Assembly (NCBI GenBank): GCA_964594635.1
Contig: CAZQMV010000013.1
Location: 1 to 60,085, forward strand
Length of the DNA: 60,085 bases
Direction of reading: 5' to 3'
Source of the DNA: Berkiella sp964594635
GTDB lineage: Bacteria; Pseudomonadota; Gammaproteobacteria; Berkiellales; Berkiellaceae
Shown: in pieces, positions 42,368 through 51,300 of the stretch
Layout: every line of letters starts with the position of its first letter
How positions within the stretch are numbered: position 1 is the first letter of the stretch
Program-made: the position numbers and the translations under genes
Notes under the pieces: model-generated
Databases searched by the model: none
What the model was told of the DNA's origin: nothing
What the model saw: the letters and a program-made list of their open reading frames with translations, nothing else

Positions 42368-45349
42368 TTATTTTAGCTTGTTGCCAGTCACTCCAGGTTT
42401 TGGTGGCGGTTCTTTACTGATTCTGGCCGCTGTCGCTGTGAAATTGAATTGAGCATTATTTGATGTAAATTCATTTTTTGTCCCTGGGACAGCGTTGTCA
42501 ATTTTAGTTTGTAAATCGTTGCACAAATCTCGCATGCCAGAGTGTTTTCCTAAGGTTCCTTTGACATTTTCAAGACAAGCATAAGCAAGTACAGCTTTTA
42601 AATCGTTAGGAATTGTGTTGTCTTTTTTGATGGCAGAGAAAGTGTTATGAATATCATTGATTTGCTGCTCCCGTTGACTTACGGTTCCATTAATATGCTT
42701 AACAGCAGTTTTAGCAAGATTAAATAGACTGTGAATCGTTTTGTCGTTGGCGTGTTTTGCATCGTTGAAGTTCTGGTAATCTTGTGACAGCTTTTGGGTT
42801 GATAGCTCCAAGAGCATATTTAAATTTACTTCCTTTGCATTGTAATTAAAATTTGGAGTCTGGATTTGTTTTACCTTAAGTAATGGGGGTGGATTATGAA
42901 AGATTAATGGCTGCTGAACTTGAGGTGATGCCTGAATAGGTTGCGGTATTGCCACACGGAAGGGTGGGGGCGCAGGTGCTGCAACAGGCGCAGGTTGTGG
43001 TTGTGGTGGGGCAACAGGCGCAGGTTGTGGTGGGGTAACAGGTGCAGGTTGTTGTGGGGTAACAGGTGCTGCGGCTTGAGGTTGCACAATCGGCGAAATA
43101 GCAGGAATAAGTGCGTTAAGCTCTTGCAGCATCCTTTCGGCAATCCTGGCAGCATTGAACCCGCCTTGTTCTGGTTGTTTAGCAGCTGATAGATACGTAT
43201 TTGAAAGTAGCGTAATCATTTGCTCATTTTTTTGTTCTGATGAAAGTGCTGGATTACGATCTAAAGCAGCTAAGTTATTGATAAGAGGGGTGAGCCATTT
43301 GCTCCTTTTATCCTCCTCTGGTTTAATGGCTTCTGTCAAATGAAAGATTCGTATTTGGTTTATTATATCTTGAACTTTCGAAGGAACAGCAGGTGCTGCA
43401 ACAGGCGCAGGTTGTGGTGGGGTAACAGGTGCTGCGGCTTGAGGTTGCACAATCGGCGAAATAGCAGGAATAGGTGCGTTAAGCTCCTTCAGCATCCTTT
43501 CGGCAATCTCGGCAGCATTGAACCCGCCTTGTCCTTGTTTAGCTGATAGATACGTATTTGAAAGTAGTTTAATCATTAGCCGATCTTTGTCTGCTGGTGA
43601 AATTTTTCGACTACGATCTAAAGCAGCTAAGCTCTCGATAAGAGGGTCAATCCATTGGCTCCTTTTATCATTTCGTCCAATGGCCCATTGTGCCGAATGA
43701 ATGCTTTGTATTTGGTTTATTATATCTTGAACTTTCGAAGGAACAGTAGGTGCTGGTGGCAATTGGCCAAAGCGGCTGCGAGCAGGTGCTGCAACAGGCG
43801 CAGGTTGTGGTGGGGCAACAGGTGCTGGTGGCAATTGGCCAAAGCGGCTGCGAGCAGGTGCTGCAACAGGTGCTGGTTGACTTGGTAAATGCTCTTGTAA
43901 TTTCGGCATAGGAGCAATAGCTGCCCGTCTTGCACGAATTTCTTCCGAAGTAGGTAAATTTCCAGATTTACGGTCTTTACCTTGAATATGTTGTTGGAAA
44001 GCGGGTGACTGAGTGACGTCAAAGGAACGCTCTCCGCTTTTAGTCTTGATTTGAATTTCTCGAGTGACTCCTTCTTGATATGGTGTACCATCACGTGATT
44101 TAGGGGTTATTGTTGCACCTTCAGAAAAAACACTTGGTGTCTGGCTATCTGATGCTCTTTTTTTGTAATGTGGATTTTGAATCGATTCCATTACGGTAGT
44201 TGTGCCATCAGGATTGGTTTTGATGCGATGAATAGCGACAATATCTTTTGGATCAATCTGAGTCATATCTAATTCAGCATATCTATCGCCACGTTGTTCG
44301 TAGTTTACAAGTGCAACCGCTGTTTGGTCCTTTTTAGGACGAACTTCAAATACCCAACCTTCATCCGTCTTTGCTCTGGACGTTGAGTAACTGATGGCGA
44401 TTTGCGGATCAAGTGTCGTCGCGGTAGCATTAGATGCAATAGTAGCACCACCTGGATGAGCAATCTTATTCCACGGGGTTTTAATTTGGTGGGTACCAAT
44501 GTCTCCCATATCTGTAACAGCACGATGAATATTATTAAAACCTGCTAATATTTCTTCTCTTGTAATGAATTTAGCGGGTATGCCTCGATAAAGCACTTCT
44601 GTGCCATCAAATTTAACACGCTCAACATTGTTCATTCCTTCAATTTCTTGAGCAAATTTCTGATGAATTTCGCCATAGATTTCATCTTCAATTTTAGCGG
44701 CCACTTGTTCTGGCGATTCAATTTTGCGCAAGATAGCAAAGCTATTCAAGATGCTGTTTAGTTTTTTATCGTTACTAGCAAGCGCAGGGGAAAGAGCGCC
44801 AATGGCTTGTTTAGCGCTTTGTGCATCCATGTTACCTTGTGTAAAGGCTTGAATAATTTCATCAAATTTCGCTTTATTATTCGTATAATCATTTGGCACT
44901 TTGCTTTTGATACGTTCTGTGATAAGCATCCCTTTGAGAGAGCTGACTGCTGCTTTGAGTTTGTTGGGATCATCATAATCATTATAAATGGCATGAATAT
45001 TTGCTTGTAACTGTTGTAACAGTGCAGGATCAGTTATTTTAAATTTTTCAATCACGCGATTAAGGCTTCGTTGCATCGCTTGGTTTTGTGCCCATTCTAC
45101 AAGTGATTTGATATTGGCTTCATTATTAACTGCTGTAAACTTATCAGGAATTTCATGCGTCCAGTATGCTCCCCATCCCGCATGTCCATAATAGGTAGGA
45201 TCATCTAGTAAATCGTCTGGTAAATGAACGCCTGCGTGATAATGAAGGAGATTGGCTAACCCTTGATATTTTTGTGGGGTAAAAGATTTTGTAAATGATG
45301 CTTGTACACGACTGACCATTTTACTTTTTAAAGGGCCATTATTGCTCAT
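42368..45349 (-). CDS. Large Pro-rich repeat protein with ADP-ribosyltransferase-like region (effector candidate)
   Basis: A 993-residue protein. Residues about 1-230 are helical. Residues about 245-385 show Arg255 in VLYRGIP, Ser322 in ISYSTSRAK and Glu359 in RYAELDM, in the order and rough spacing of R-S-E ADP-ribosyltransferases; the ExE pair is not complete, so the call is tentative. From about 495 to 790 the protein alternates Pro-rich tracts (PAPVAAPARSRFGQLPPAP) with two copies of a helical module starting VPSKVQDIINQI. A helical C-terminal part follows. No signal peptide. RBS GGAG is 8 bases upstream. Confidence 0.5.
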   Translation of the reverse strand: MSNNGPLKSKMVSRVQASFTKSFTPQKYQGLANLLHYHAGVHLPDDLLDDPTYYGHAGWGAYWTHEIPDKFTAVNNEANIKSLVEWAQNQAMQRSLNRVIEKFKITDPALLQQLQANIHAIYNDYDDPNKLKAAVSSLKGMLITERIKSKVPNDYTNNKAKFDEIIQAFTQGNMDAQSAKQAIGALSPALASNDKKLNSILNSFAILRKIESPEQVAAKIEDEIYGEIHQKFAQEIEGMNNVERVKFDGTEVLYRGIPAKFITREEILAGFNNIHRAVTDMGDIGTHQIKTPWNKIAHPGGATIASNATATTLDPQIAISYSTSRAKTDEGWVFEVRPKKDQTAVALVNYEQRGDRYAELDMTQIDPKDIVAIHRIKTNPDGTTTVMESIQNPHYKKRASDSQTPSVFSEGATITPKSRDGTPYQEGVTREIQIKTKSGERSFDVTQSPAFQQHIQGKDRKSGNLPTSEEIRARRAAIAPMPKLQEHLPSQPAPVAAPARSRFGQLPPAPVAPPQPAPVAAPARSRFGQLPPAPTVPSKVQDIINQIQSIHSAQWAIGRNDKRSQWIDPLIESLAALDRSRKISPADKDRLMIKLLSNTYLSAKQGQGGFNAAEIAERMLKELNAPIPAISPIVQPQAAAPVTPPQPAPVAAPAVPSKVQDIINQIRIFHLTEAIKPEEDKRSKWLTPLINNLAALDRNPALSSEQKNEQMITLLSNTYLSAAKQPEQGGFNAARIAERMLQELNALIPAISPIVQPQAAAPVTPQQPAPVTPPQPAPVAPPQPQPAPVAAPAPPPFRVAIPQPIQASPQVQQPLIFHNPPPLLKVKQIQTPNFNYNAKEVNLNMLLELSTQKLSQDYQNFNDAKHANDKTIHSLFNLAKTAVKHINGTVSQREQQINDIHNTFSAIKKDNTIPNDLKAVLAYACLENVKGTLGKHSGMRDLCNDLQTKIDNAVPGTKNEFTSNNAQFNFTATAARISKEPPPKPGVTGNKLK
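43030..43760. repeat. Intragenic tandem duplication, period about 360 bp
   Basis: Within the large Pro-rich gene, about 120 codons are duplicated: ATATCTTGAACTTTCGAAGG occurs near 43364 and near 43724, and each copy runs through a helical module, AAISPIVQPQAA and a Pro-rich linker. Copies have diverged by point changes and small indels. Confidence 0.85.
43749..43871. repeat. 72-bp tandem repeat in Pro-rich linker
   Basis: GGTGCTGGTGGCAATTGGCC starts at 43749 and again at 43821; the unit encodes 24 residues (ARSRFGQLPPAP plus a Pro-rich stretch) and is nearly identical between copies, which implies recent duplication. Confidence 0.85.
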
Positions 45350-45449
45350 ACATCTTTCTCCGCAATAAAATACTGACCTACATTTCAGCGTATCCTTTTT
45401 AGAGAAAATAATTAAGATAGTTTAATAATAGGTCGTTTAAAAGCACAGC

Positions 45450-46112
45450 TTATTTATGGCGTGGTGCTTGCTGATTATTCAGCTTGGCTGGTTTTTGTGG
45501 AAGAATATTGAGTGTTTCTTCGTCGCGTGATAGTACAACGTAAGCTTCATAGGCTGATAAACCTGATCTCATTGTTTGATTGAGTTCTTCTAAAAAATGT
45601 TGGATCTGAAGCTCGTCTCGTTGGGTACTTCGATCATGAGGTTTGAATACACAATAATTAATTGTTTTGGAGCGGTAGGCTGCTAAAATATCTTGTTGCA
45701 CGGTGATCAATTGACCCTTTAAATCGGGGTAATCATCTATTTGTTTTTCCCAAAAATTATTCCATTGTTGTTGTTGTAGTTGTTGAGTTTGAGATCCCAA
45801 AGCTCCTTGAAGATCCACATTAACGTTTTCGAAAAGAAGGTAAGTGTGTTCAACATTTTGAAGCGTGTGGGGTGACATGAAAGTACCATTTTGGTAATGA
45901 CGAGGTGCGTTGTAGATGAATTGATTTGCCGCTTCACCTAATTCACTAATACGATTTATCTGTGGGCCATTTTTTGAGAAAAAATGCAGTCGTTCATTTG
46001 CCTGTTCGAAAGCGATTAAAATACCAGTGTCTTTATTGTAATCAATAATTTCCTGCATTTTAGTAATAAGAGCACTAGCCATATTATCATTCGCCTCTAA
46101 ACGGGAAAGCAT
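45450..46112 (-). CDS. Hypothetical protein next to the Pro-rich effector candidate
   Basis: A protein of 220 residues (210 if it starts at ATG 46082, which has AGAGG 12 bases upstream). It is mostly helical, with a Gln-rich stretch (QTQQLQQQQWNNFW) at about residue 105-120 and no membrane segment or signal peptide. I do not recognise a family. It is upstream of and in the same direction as the 993-residue protein, separated by 100 bases, and may be expressed with it. Confidence 0.65.
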   Translation of the reverse strand: MLSRLEANDNMASALITKMQEIIDYNKDTGILIAFEQANERLHFFSKNGPQINRISELGEAANQFIYNAPRHYQNGTFMSPHTLQNVEHTYLLFENVNVDLQGALGSQTQQLQQQQWNNFWEKQIDDYPDLKGQLITVQQDILAAYRSKTINYCVFKPHDRSTQRDELQIQHFLEELNQTMRSGLSAYEAYVVLSRDEETLNILPQKPAKLNNQQAPRHK

Positions 46113-46158
46113 AATTCGGACTATAGCTCAATGGTTACTGTAAGAAGAGATAGGGGGG

Positions 46159-46450
46159 CGTTGTAGGGGACAAAGGTCGCCCCCCTGAGGGATCCCCACG
46201 AATATTGAAAGAAATACGTCGCATAGCGACAAATTGCTCTTCCCTTGTAAAGGGAAGAGGCGTGCTTTGCACGCACAGATGGATTTTCTCAAGATAAAAT
46301 CTCTCTTGCGCTACGCGCCTCTCTCCTTTACAAGGAGAGATCTTTGGTTGCTACGCAACCAGTCATGTTTTTTGAATTATAATCATCTGATTTTACTCTA
46401 TTTATTTTATAATTTTGTGGGGAGCCCTCAGGGTCGCCCCCTACAAGACG
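46159..46450. mobile_element. 292-bp composite MITE-like element
   Basis: Long imperfect terminal inverted repeats: left 46159-46200 contains TTGTAGGGG, GGTCGCCCCC, CTGAGGGATCCCCAC; right 46415-46450 contains the inverse GTGGGGAGCCCTCAGGGTCGC then CCCCTACAAG. The interior holds the two arms of the palindromic repeat also found at 4890-5041. No protein is encoded. It fills the gap between the hypothetical gene and sodB. Confidence 0.75.
46216..46360. repeat. Palindromic repeat, copy 2 (arms permuted)
   Basis: Left arm GTCGCATAGCGAC...TCTTCCCTTGTAAAGGGAAGA...GATGGATTTT and right arm AAAATCTCTC...GCGCTACGCGCC...CTCTCCTTTACAAGGAGAG...GGTTGCTACGCAACC match the arms of copy 1 at 4890-5041, but their outer ends face each other with only eight bases (CTCAAGAT) between. 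It looks like a junction between two head-to-tail units. Confidence 0.75.
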
Positions 46451-46453
46451 ATG

Positions 46454-47035
46454 CTACTTCGCAAATTGTTTAGCGACAAAATCCCAATTGACTAAATTCC
46501 AGAAGTTTTCAACGTATTTAGGACGTGCATTACGATAATCAATATAATAAGCATGTTCCCAAACGTCGCATGTTAATAGCGCTTTTTGACCAGCAGTCAT
46601 GGGCGTTTGTGCGTTTGATGTGCTTACTAAATCGATAGAGCCATCTTTGTTTTTCACTAACCAACCCCAACCTGAACCAAAAGTGGTGATGGCAGTTTTG
46701 CTGAATTGTTCTTTAAATGCTGCAAAAGAACCAAATTTTTGGGTAATTGCATCAGCCAATTCACCCGTTGGTTCACCGCCACCATTGGGTGATAAGCAGT
46801 TCCAATAAAAAGTATGATTCCATATTTGGGCCGCATTATTAAAAATACCGCCACTGGAGGTCATAATGATGTCATCAAGTGATTTACTAGCAAATTCAGT
46901 GTTAGGGATCAGGTTATTTAAGTTATCGACGTATGCCTTATGGTGCTTGCCATAATGGTATTCCAAAGTTTCGCGTGAAATATGGGGTGCTAATGCATCC
47001 ATTTCATAGGGAAGTGCAGGTAATTCGATAGCCAT
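46454..47035 (-). CDS. sodB: Iron superoxide dismutase
   Basis: A 193-residue cytoplasmic enzyme converting superoxide to peroxide and oxygen. Metal ligands are His in YHYGKHHKAYV (about 27), His in NHTFYWNCL (about 74), and Asp/His in DVWEHAYYIDYRN (about 157-161). The Gln at position about 69 in NNAAQIWNH and the AITTFGSGWGWL block point to the Fe rather than Mn form. RBS GGAG. It is divergent from grxD. Confidence 0.95.
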   Translation of the reverse strand: MAIELPALPYEMDALAPHISRETLEYHYGKHHKAYVDNLNNLIPNTEFASKSLDDIIMTSSGGIFNNAAQIWNHTFYWNCLSPNGGGEPTGELADAITQKFGSFAAFKEQFSKTAITTFGSGWGWLVKNKDGSIDLVSTSNAQTPMTAGQKALLTCDVWEHAYYIDYRNARPKYVENFWNLVNWDFVAKQFAK

Positions 47036-47200
47036 AAAGTGCTCCTAACTTATTTAGACAAGTAACAAATCACTATTTGAGTGGTTCATTTTCACAAAAA
47101 TACAGAGTGTAGGGAGCACCTAGCCTAAATGCAAATTGGAATGAGTATCTAAATACTCTACAATGCGAGCCATTGGTTAACTGAGGTAGAGTGAATAACA

Positions 47201-47551
47201 ATGGATACATTACAACGCATCAAGCAGCAGATTGAAACGCACGATTTACTTTTGTATATGAAAGGGACGCCACAATTTCCACAATGCGGTTTTTCAGGAC
47301 AAGTGGTGCATATTTTGAAAGTATGCAAAGCTAAATTTGCGTATGTGAATATTCTAGAAAACCCTGATATTCGTCAAACGTTACCCCTTTACGCCAATTG
47401 GCCGACTTTTCCGCAGCTTTATTTAAAAGGCGAATTGTTAGGTGGTTGCGACATCGTGACAGAATTATTCGAAAAAGGTGATCTGCAAACCCAATTATCT
47501 GCAGCAAATGTGCTTGCAGAAAGCATGGAAGCGGTTGCCGCAGAAGTCTAA
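47201..47551 (+). CDS. grxD: Monothiol glutaredoxin (Grx4 type)
   Basis: A 116-residue CGFS glutaredoxin: LLYMKGTPQFPQCGFSGQVV carries the active Cys, with WPTFPQLYLKGELLGGCDIV as the glutathione-binding part. Such proteins bind a [2Fe-2S] cluster as a dimer and act in Fe-S delivery. Followed by a hairpin at 47598. Confidence 0.93.
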   Translation: MDTLQRIKQQIETHDLLLYMKGTPQFPQCGFSGQVVHILKVCKAKFAYVNILENPDIRQTLPLYANWPTFPQLYLKGELLGGCDIVTELFEKGDLQTQLSAANVLAESMEAVAAEV

Positions 47552-47597
47552 CTTGTCGCCCTTGTCCGGCGCAGCTTCTTAGCGAAGACGGATAGCC

Positions 47598-47619
47598 TAA
47601 ACTCAAACGGGTTTGAGTT
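47598..47619 (+). terminator. Hairpin downstream of grxD
   Basis: AAACTCAAA-CGGG-TTTGAGTTT: a perfect 9-bp stem with a 4-base loop, followed by ATCATTAATTT. It is 46 bases after the grxD stop. Confidence 0.6.
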
Positions 47620-47654
47620 TATCATTAATTTAGTTGACGTTATAAATAGATGTG

Positions 47655-47675
47655 AAGGGCTTGACGGCCCTTTTA
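47655..47675 (+). terminator. Second hairpin, GC-rich with T tail
   Basis: AAGGGC and GCCCTT form a 6-bp stem around a 6-base loop, followed by TTAT. It lies between grxD and the small peptide gene, so it either terminates grxD or attenuates a transcript into the peptide gene. Confidence 0.55.
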
Positions 47676-47692
47676 TCGCCAGTAAGATGAAG

Positions 47693-47719
47693 GTAAGCAA
47701 ATTATGTTTATTTGCTTAC
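47693..47719 (+). promoter_or_regulatory. Leader hairpin directly upstream of the bacteriocin-like gene
   Basis: GTAAGCAAAT-TATGTTT-ATTTGCTTAC is a perfect 10-bp stem with a 7-base loop, followed by TTGTTTTATT, then the ribosome binding site AGGGGG at about 47733 and ATG at 47746. It could act as an attenuator or hide the ribosome entry region. Confidence 0.5.
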
Positions 47720-47745
47720 TTGTTTTATTGGATAGGGGGAAACCC

Positions 47746-48024
47746 ATGATACGTCAATTATCAATGCAAGAAATTCAAACCGTTTCGGGTGCAGCTTTTT
47801 CTGCAGGAAATAATAATTTTTCAACCGAAATGTGGCAACGGTTCCAAGCAGACGCAAAACGCGAAGCAACACTGATAGGCGTCCTCTCAGGTGGGTTATT
47901 AGGCCTAAGCGCAGTCACTCTCGGCGCGCCCGCTCTAACGACAGCGCTTGCCGCTACTATCGTTGGTGGGGCTGTCTACCAGTATCAATACGAAAACTAT
48001 GAATTTTGGCCCTGGAACTTCTAA
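47746..48024 (+). CDS. Bacteriocin-like peptide with double-glycine-type leader
   Basis: A 92-residue peptide. The N-terminus MIRQLSMQEIQTVSGA follows the pattern of colicin V/class II leaders (MRxLxxxExxxVSGG), with GA in place of GG at the expected cut. The remaining 76 residues include a glycine-rich hydrophobic stretch (GVLSGGLLGLSAVTLGAP... ALAATIVGGAV) with GxxxG-like spacing and an aromatic tail YEFWPWNF. ATG 47746 is chosen because AGGGGG lies 7 bases before it. No transporter or immunity gene is in the window, so the role is inferred. Confidence 0.6.
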   Translation: MIRQLSMQEIQTVSGAAFSAGNNNFSTEMWQRFQADAKREATLIGVLSGGLLGLSAVTLGAPALTTALAATIVGGAVYQYQYENYEFWPWNF

Positions 48025-48042
48025 TTCTCCTTTGCTCTTCCC

Positions 48043-48146
48043 AGTTTGCCTTTATGCGTTGTTGACTTCGCCCCTCTCAAAGCAGTCATGTACTGAAGTG
48101 CACTCCTGCTTTAAGAGAGCTCGTCGCCTAGCCTAAAGACAAACTA
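48043..48146. repeat. Long imperfect palindrome after the bacteriocin-like gene
   Basis: Left arm AGTTTGCCTTTATGC...CTCTCAAAGCAG and right arm CTGCTTTAAGAGAG...GCCTAAAGACAAACT pair over about 45 bases with several mismatches. It makes up most of the 300-base gap before the ankyrin gene and may be a MITE or a stable transcript end. Confidence 0.6.
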
Positions 48147-48187
48147 GTTTGAGCAAAAAAATACTTAAAGACTTAAGATACCAAAGT

Positions 48188-48212
48188 AAGGGCCGCAACA
48201 GCGGCCCTTTTT
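48188..48212 (+). terminator. Intrinsic terminator
   Basis: GGGCCGC-AACA-GCGGCCC, a 7-bp all-GC stem, followed by TTTTT. It ends the transcript of the bacteriocin-like gene and isolates the ankyrin gene. Confidence 0.88.
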
Positions 48213-48324
48213 AATTTCCATTATGAAATCTCCCTTCGGCGTATATACATCAATTTATTCACACTGAACTTTTTTACTCAATCTAGGGTCGAATTAAATA
48301 TGTTGATTTTCTAGGATAATCGTC

Positions 48325-51300
48325 ATGGCTGATGAGGACAATGATAGTGATGACGAAGACCTTGATGATGACGAAGACCTTGATGATGACGAAGACCTTG
48401 ATNNNNNNNNNNNNNNNNNNNNNNNNNNNNNNNNNNNNNNNNNNNNNNNNNNNNNNNNNNNNNNNNNNNNNNNNNNNNNNNNNNNNNNNNNNNNNNNNNN
48501 NNATGACGAAGACCTTGATGATGACGAAGACCTTGATGATGACGAAGACCTTGATGATGACGAAGACCTTGATGACGATGAGCTTCTCACTAAAGCATGT
48601 GAAGAAGAAGACATTGTTGCACTAGATACACTGCTCAATGACTTAATAGAAGATGACGAGCTTTCTGAGCATCTGAGCGAAATTGTAACTGAATTAAATG
48701 ATGCAGCAAGACATGGAAGAGTGAGTGTTGTAAACAAATTATTAGAATTCAAAGAGGTTGTTGCGGAAGCGACATCATACAGTAATACGGCCTATGAAAA
48801 TGCGATTGAAAATAGACATCCTGAAGTGGTTTCTAGTTTACTGAAAATAGATCGTATAAAAGAGAAAGCAGCAGAAAGTCTTCATGATCTCATTAATGCA
48901 ACCTATACCGAAGGGAACGAAGAAACCATAGCAGAAAAAAATACAGGCAACCTAGAATCAATTCAAGAAAATTTGGATGTATTACAAGATAATGCTGTTC
49001 TATTGAAAAACAAAAATGGATTGAATCCATTACATGCAGCTGTATTGCAAGAACGAAGTGATGTTGTTGATCTCCTACTCAAAGATCGTGAGAGTGTTTT
49101 TAGAAAAAACATTAGAGATAAAGATGATTATGGAAGAACGGCACTTGATATAGCTGTTCTGCAGGAAAATGAGAAATTAACTAAAGAAATTTTGGATGTG
49201 TATGAAGACATTTTGTCGGACGTTTGCGAAAGTGGCACTGCAGAGGAACTGGAGTCACTTCTTGAGGAAATATTTAAACATGGAGAAATTGATGAAAAAA
49301 TGTTACGTGCTTTGGTTAGTGAATTGGAAGAGGCAATAAGGATTGACAGGGTAGAGATTGCCAACCAATTAATAAAATATGCTGATATAAATAAGCATGC
49401 TGCTGGAACTGAAAACATTGCATTCAATGCTTCCATCAGAAAAAATCAACCTGAAATTGCTAAAATGCTCTTCTCAAACCCAGCTATCCAAGAAGTAACG
49501 GCACAGCAAATTCAGGATATGATCTATGGTAATGTGTCATATGTTAATGTCACTGGTGATGATGAAGAAAATGAAATTGAATATGAAAGCGAAAGTGAAA
49601 ACGAAAATGAATATGGGCATGACGATGAAGAAATAGATGAAGTGCCTACAGAAAATGGACCCTATTTATCGTCCATCATGAAATTTGTTAACAATTTAGA
49701 AGATGATGCAGCCAATATCCTTTTTTCACAGAAAAAAAATCTTCTGCATATGGCTGTTGAAAGTGGTCGTTTAGATTTACTTGAAGCACTGTTAAAAGAT
49801 GAGGATGGCATCTTTTTTAAAAATATCAATAATGTAGACACTTATGGCAGAACTGCTCTTGATATTGCTATTCATAAAAACAATCAATCAGCAATAGAGC
49901 TTATCCAAAAAGTGCCTGGAGTTGATTTAGAAGCTGCCAAAGAAAAAGCTAAGACATGGTGTGATATTGGGCAATCACGCAATAATAAGCAATTGACTGA
50001 TTTTTTGAAATTACAGGGACGAGATGGCGAGAATGTAATTGATCAAATTGGAGTCTGCAATGGTTGGGGCTTCATGAATCAAGTATATCTTTCATCAGGA
50101 AGAGAAAAAGAATTTTATGATATTCTTAGAGCCATTTCCCAATGGGATGGAAAAAAAGAATCATTACAGAATAAAGCGCCTGAATCGTTACAAAACCGTT
50201 ATCAAAATCTAGGAGAGCTTTTTGAACAAGTCTCTAATGACCTTGTATTATTTCATTATAACGATAATGTTACTAATAATTTACAGCTAGATGGTTGGGG
50301 GCAAAACTCACGTATTGCACAATATGACCTTGTTAAAGATCCGAAAGAAGGGCGAGAGCTTAGAAGTCTATTCAACTATTCACAAAAAGATGCAACACGC
50401 GAACAATTAATTGAAATCCTGACGCATGCATCAAGATGGCGTGATGTTACTTTTGATGTCACAGGCGCGCAGCATGCCACCAGCCTCTATATCACCGATG
50501 ATGGAAAATTTAAATATTTTGATTCAAATCAAAAGGTGCAAACACCTGAATTTACCTCAGCAGAGGCTTTGGCAGACTTTATTATCCAAACAAAATATAA
50601 GGATCTCAATCTCATAAAACCAAATGGCAATTTGGATATTAATTTAAATGCTTATAAATTTTATTCAGACAAAACAAGCGCTGTTCCTGAAGTTCAGCCA
50701 CCCATGGTTGAGTTGCCCTATACGTTGGGTGATTCATCACCAAATGGGTTTACAGAGCTCCATTACGCCGTCATGGAAAATAATATTGATAAAGTTAAGC
50801 AGATAATTGAAGACGATCCAGATGCTTTGCTAGAAGTCAATGCGCATGGTGATACTGTTATTCACATGGCGACTAGCAATAATAATCAACAAATGTTGAA
50901 TGTGCTCCTTGCTGCTGGCGTTTGTGATGTCAATCAAAAAAATAATTTTGGCAATACACCATTGCATGTCGCGCTCAACTTTGGTTATGAAAAGAGTACA
51001 TCTGCCTTATTAGCGAATAAAGATATTGATTTGAATGTACAAAATACATTTCACCGATCACCGCTTGCATTTGCAATTGAAAGAAGTAATCGTTCAGCTA
51101 TAAAAGAATTATTAAATGGCGGGGCTAAGCTTGATGTATTTGCCCAAGATGCACTAGATGAAAGAAAACCTATGCGAGATTTTATTCAACAGCTCCAAGC
51201 ACTTGATAAAATCGAAAATCCCCCTGCTAAGCCTATAGCTATAGTAAGCCTCTTCCAAATGAAACGCAGTGAATCTAAGCCATTGGTTAAAGAAGAGTCA

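Noticed and set aside
42941..43888. Several plus-strand open frames rich in Arg, Cys and Trp
   Set aside because: They are antisense shadows of the Pro/Ala-rich repeats; composition follows from the complement of those codons.
48345..48578. CRISPR array
   Set aside because: Repeats are contiguous 18-bp coding units without spacers.
48294..48752. Minus-strand frame made of Ser/Arg repeats across the N gap
   Set aside because: It is the complement of the acidic DDDEDL repeat and has no independent support.
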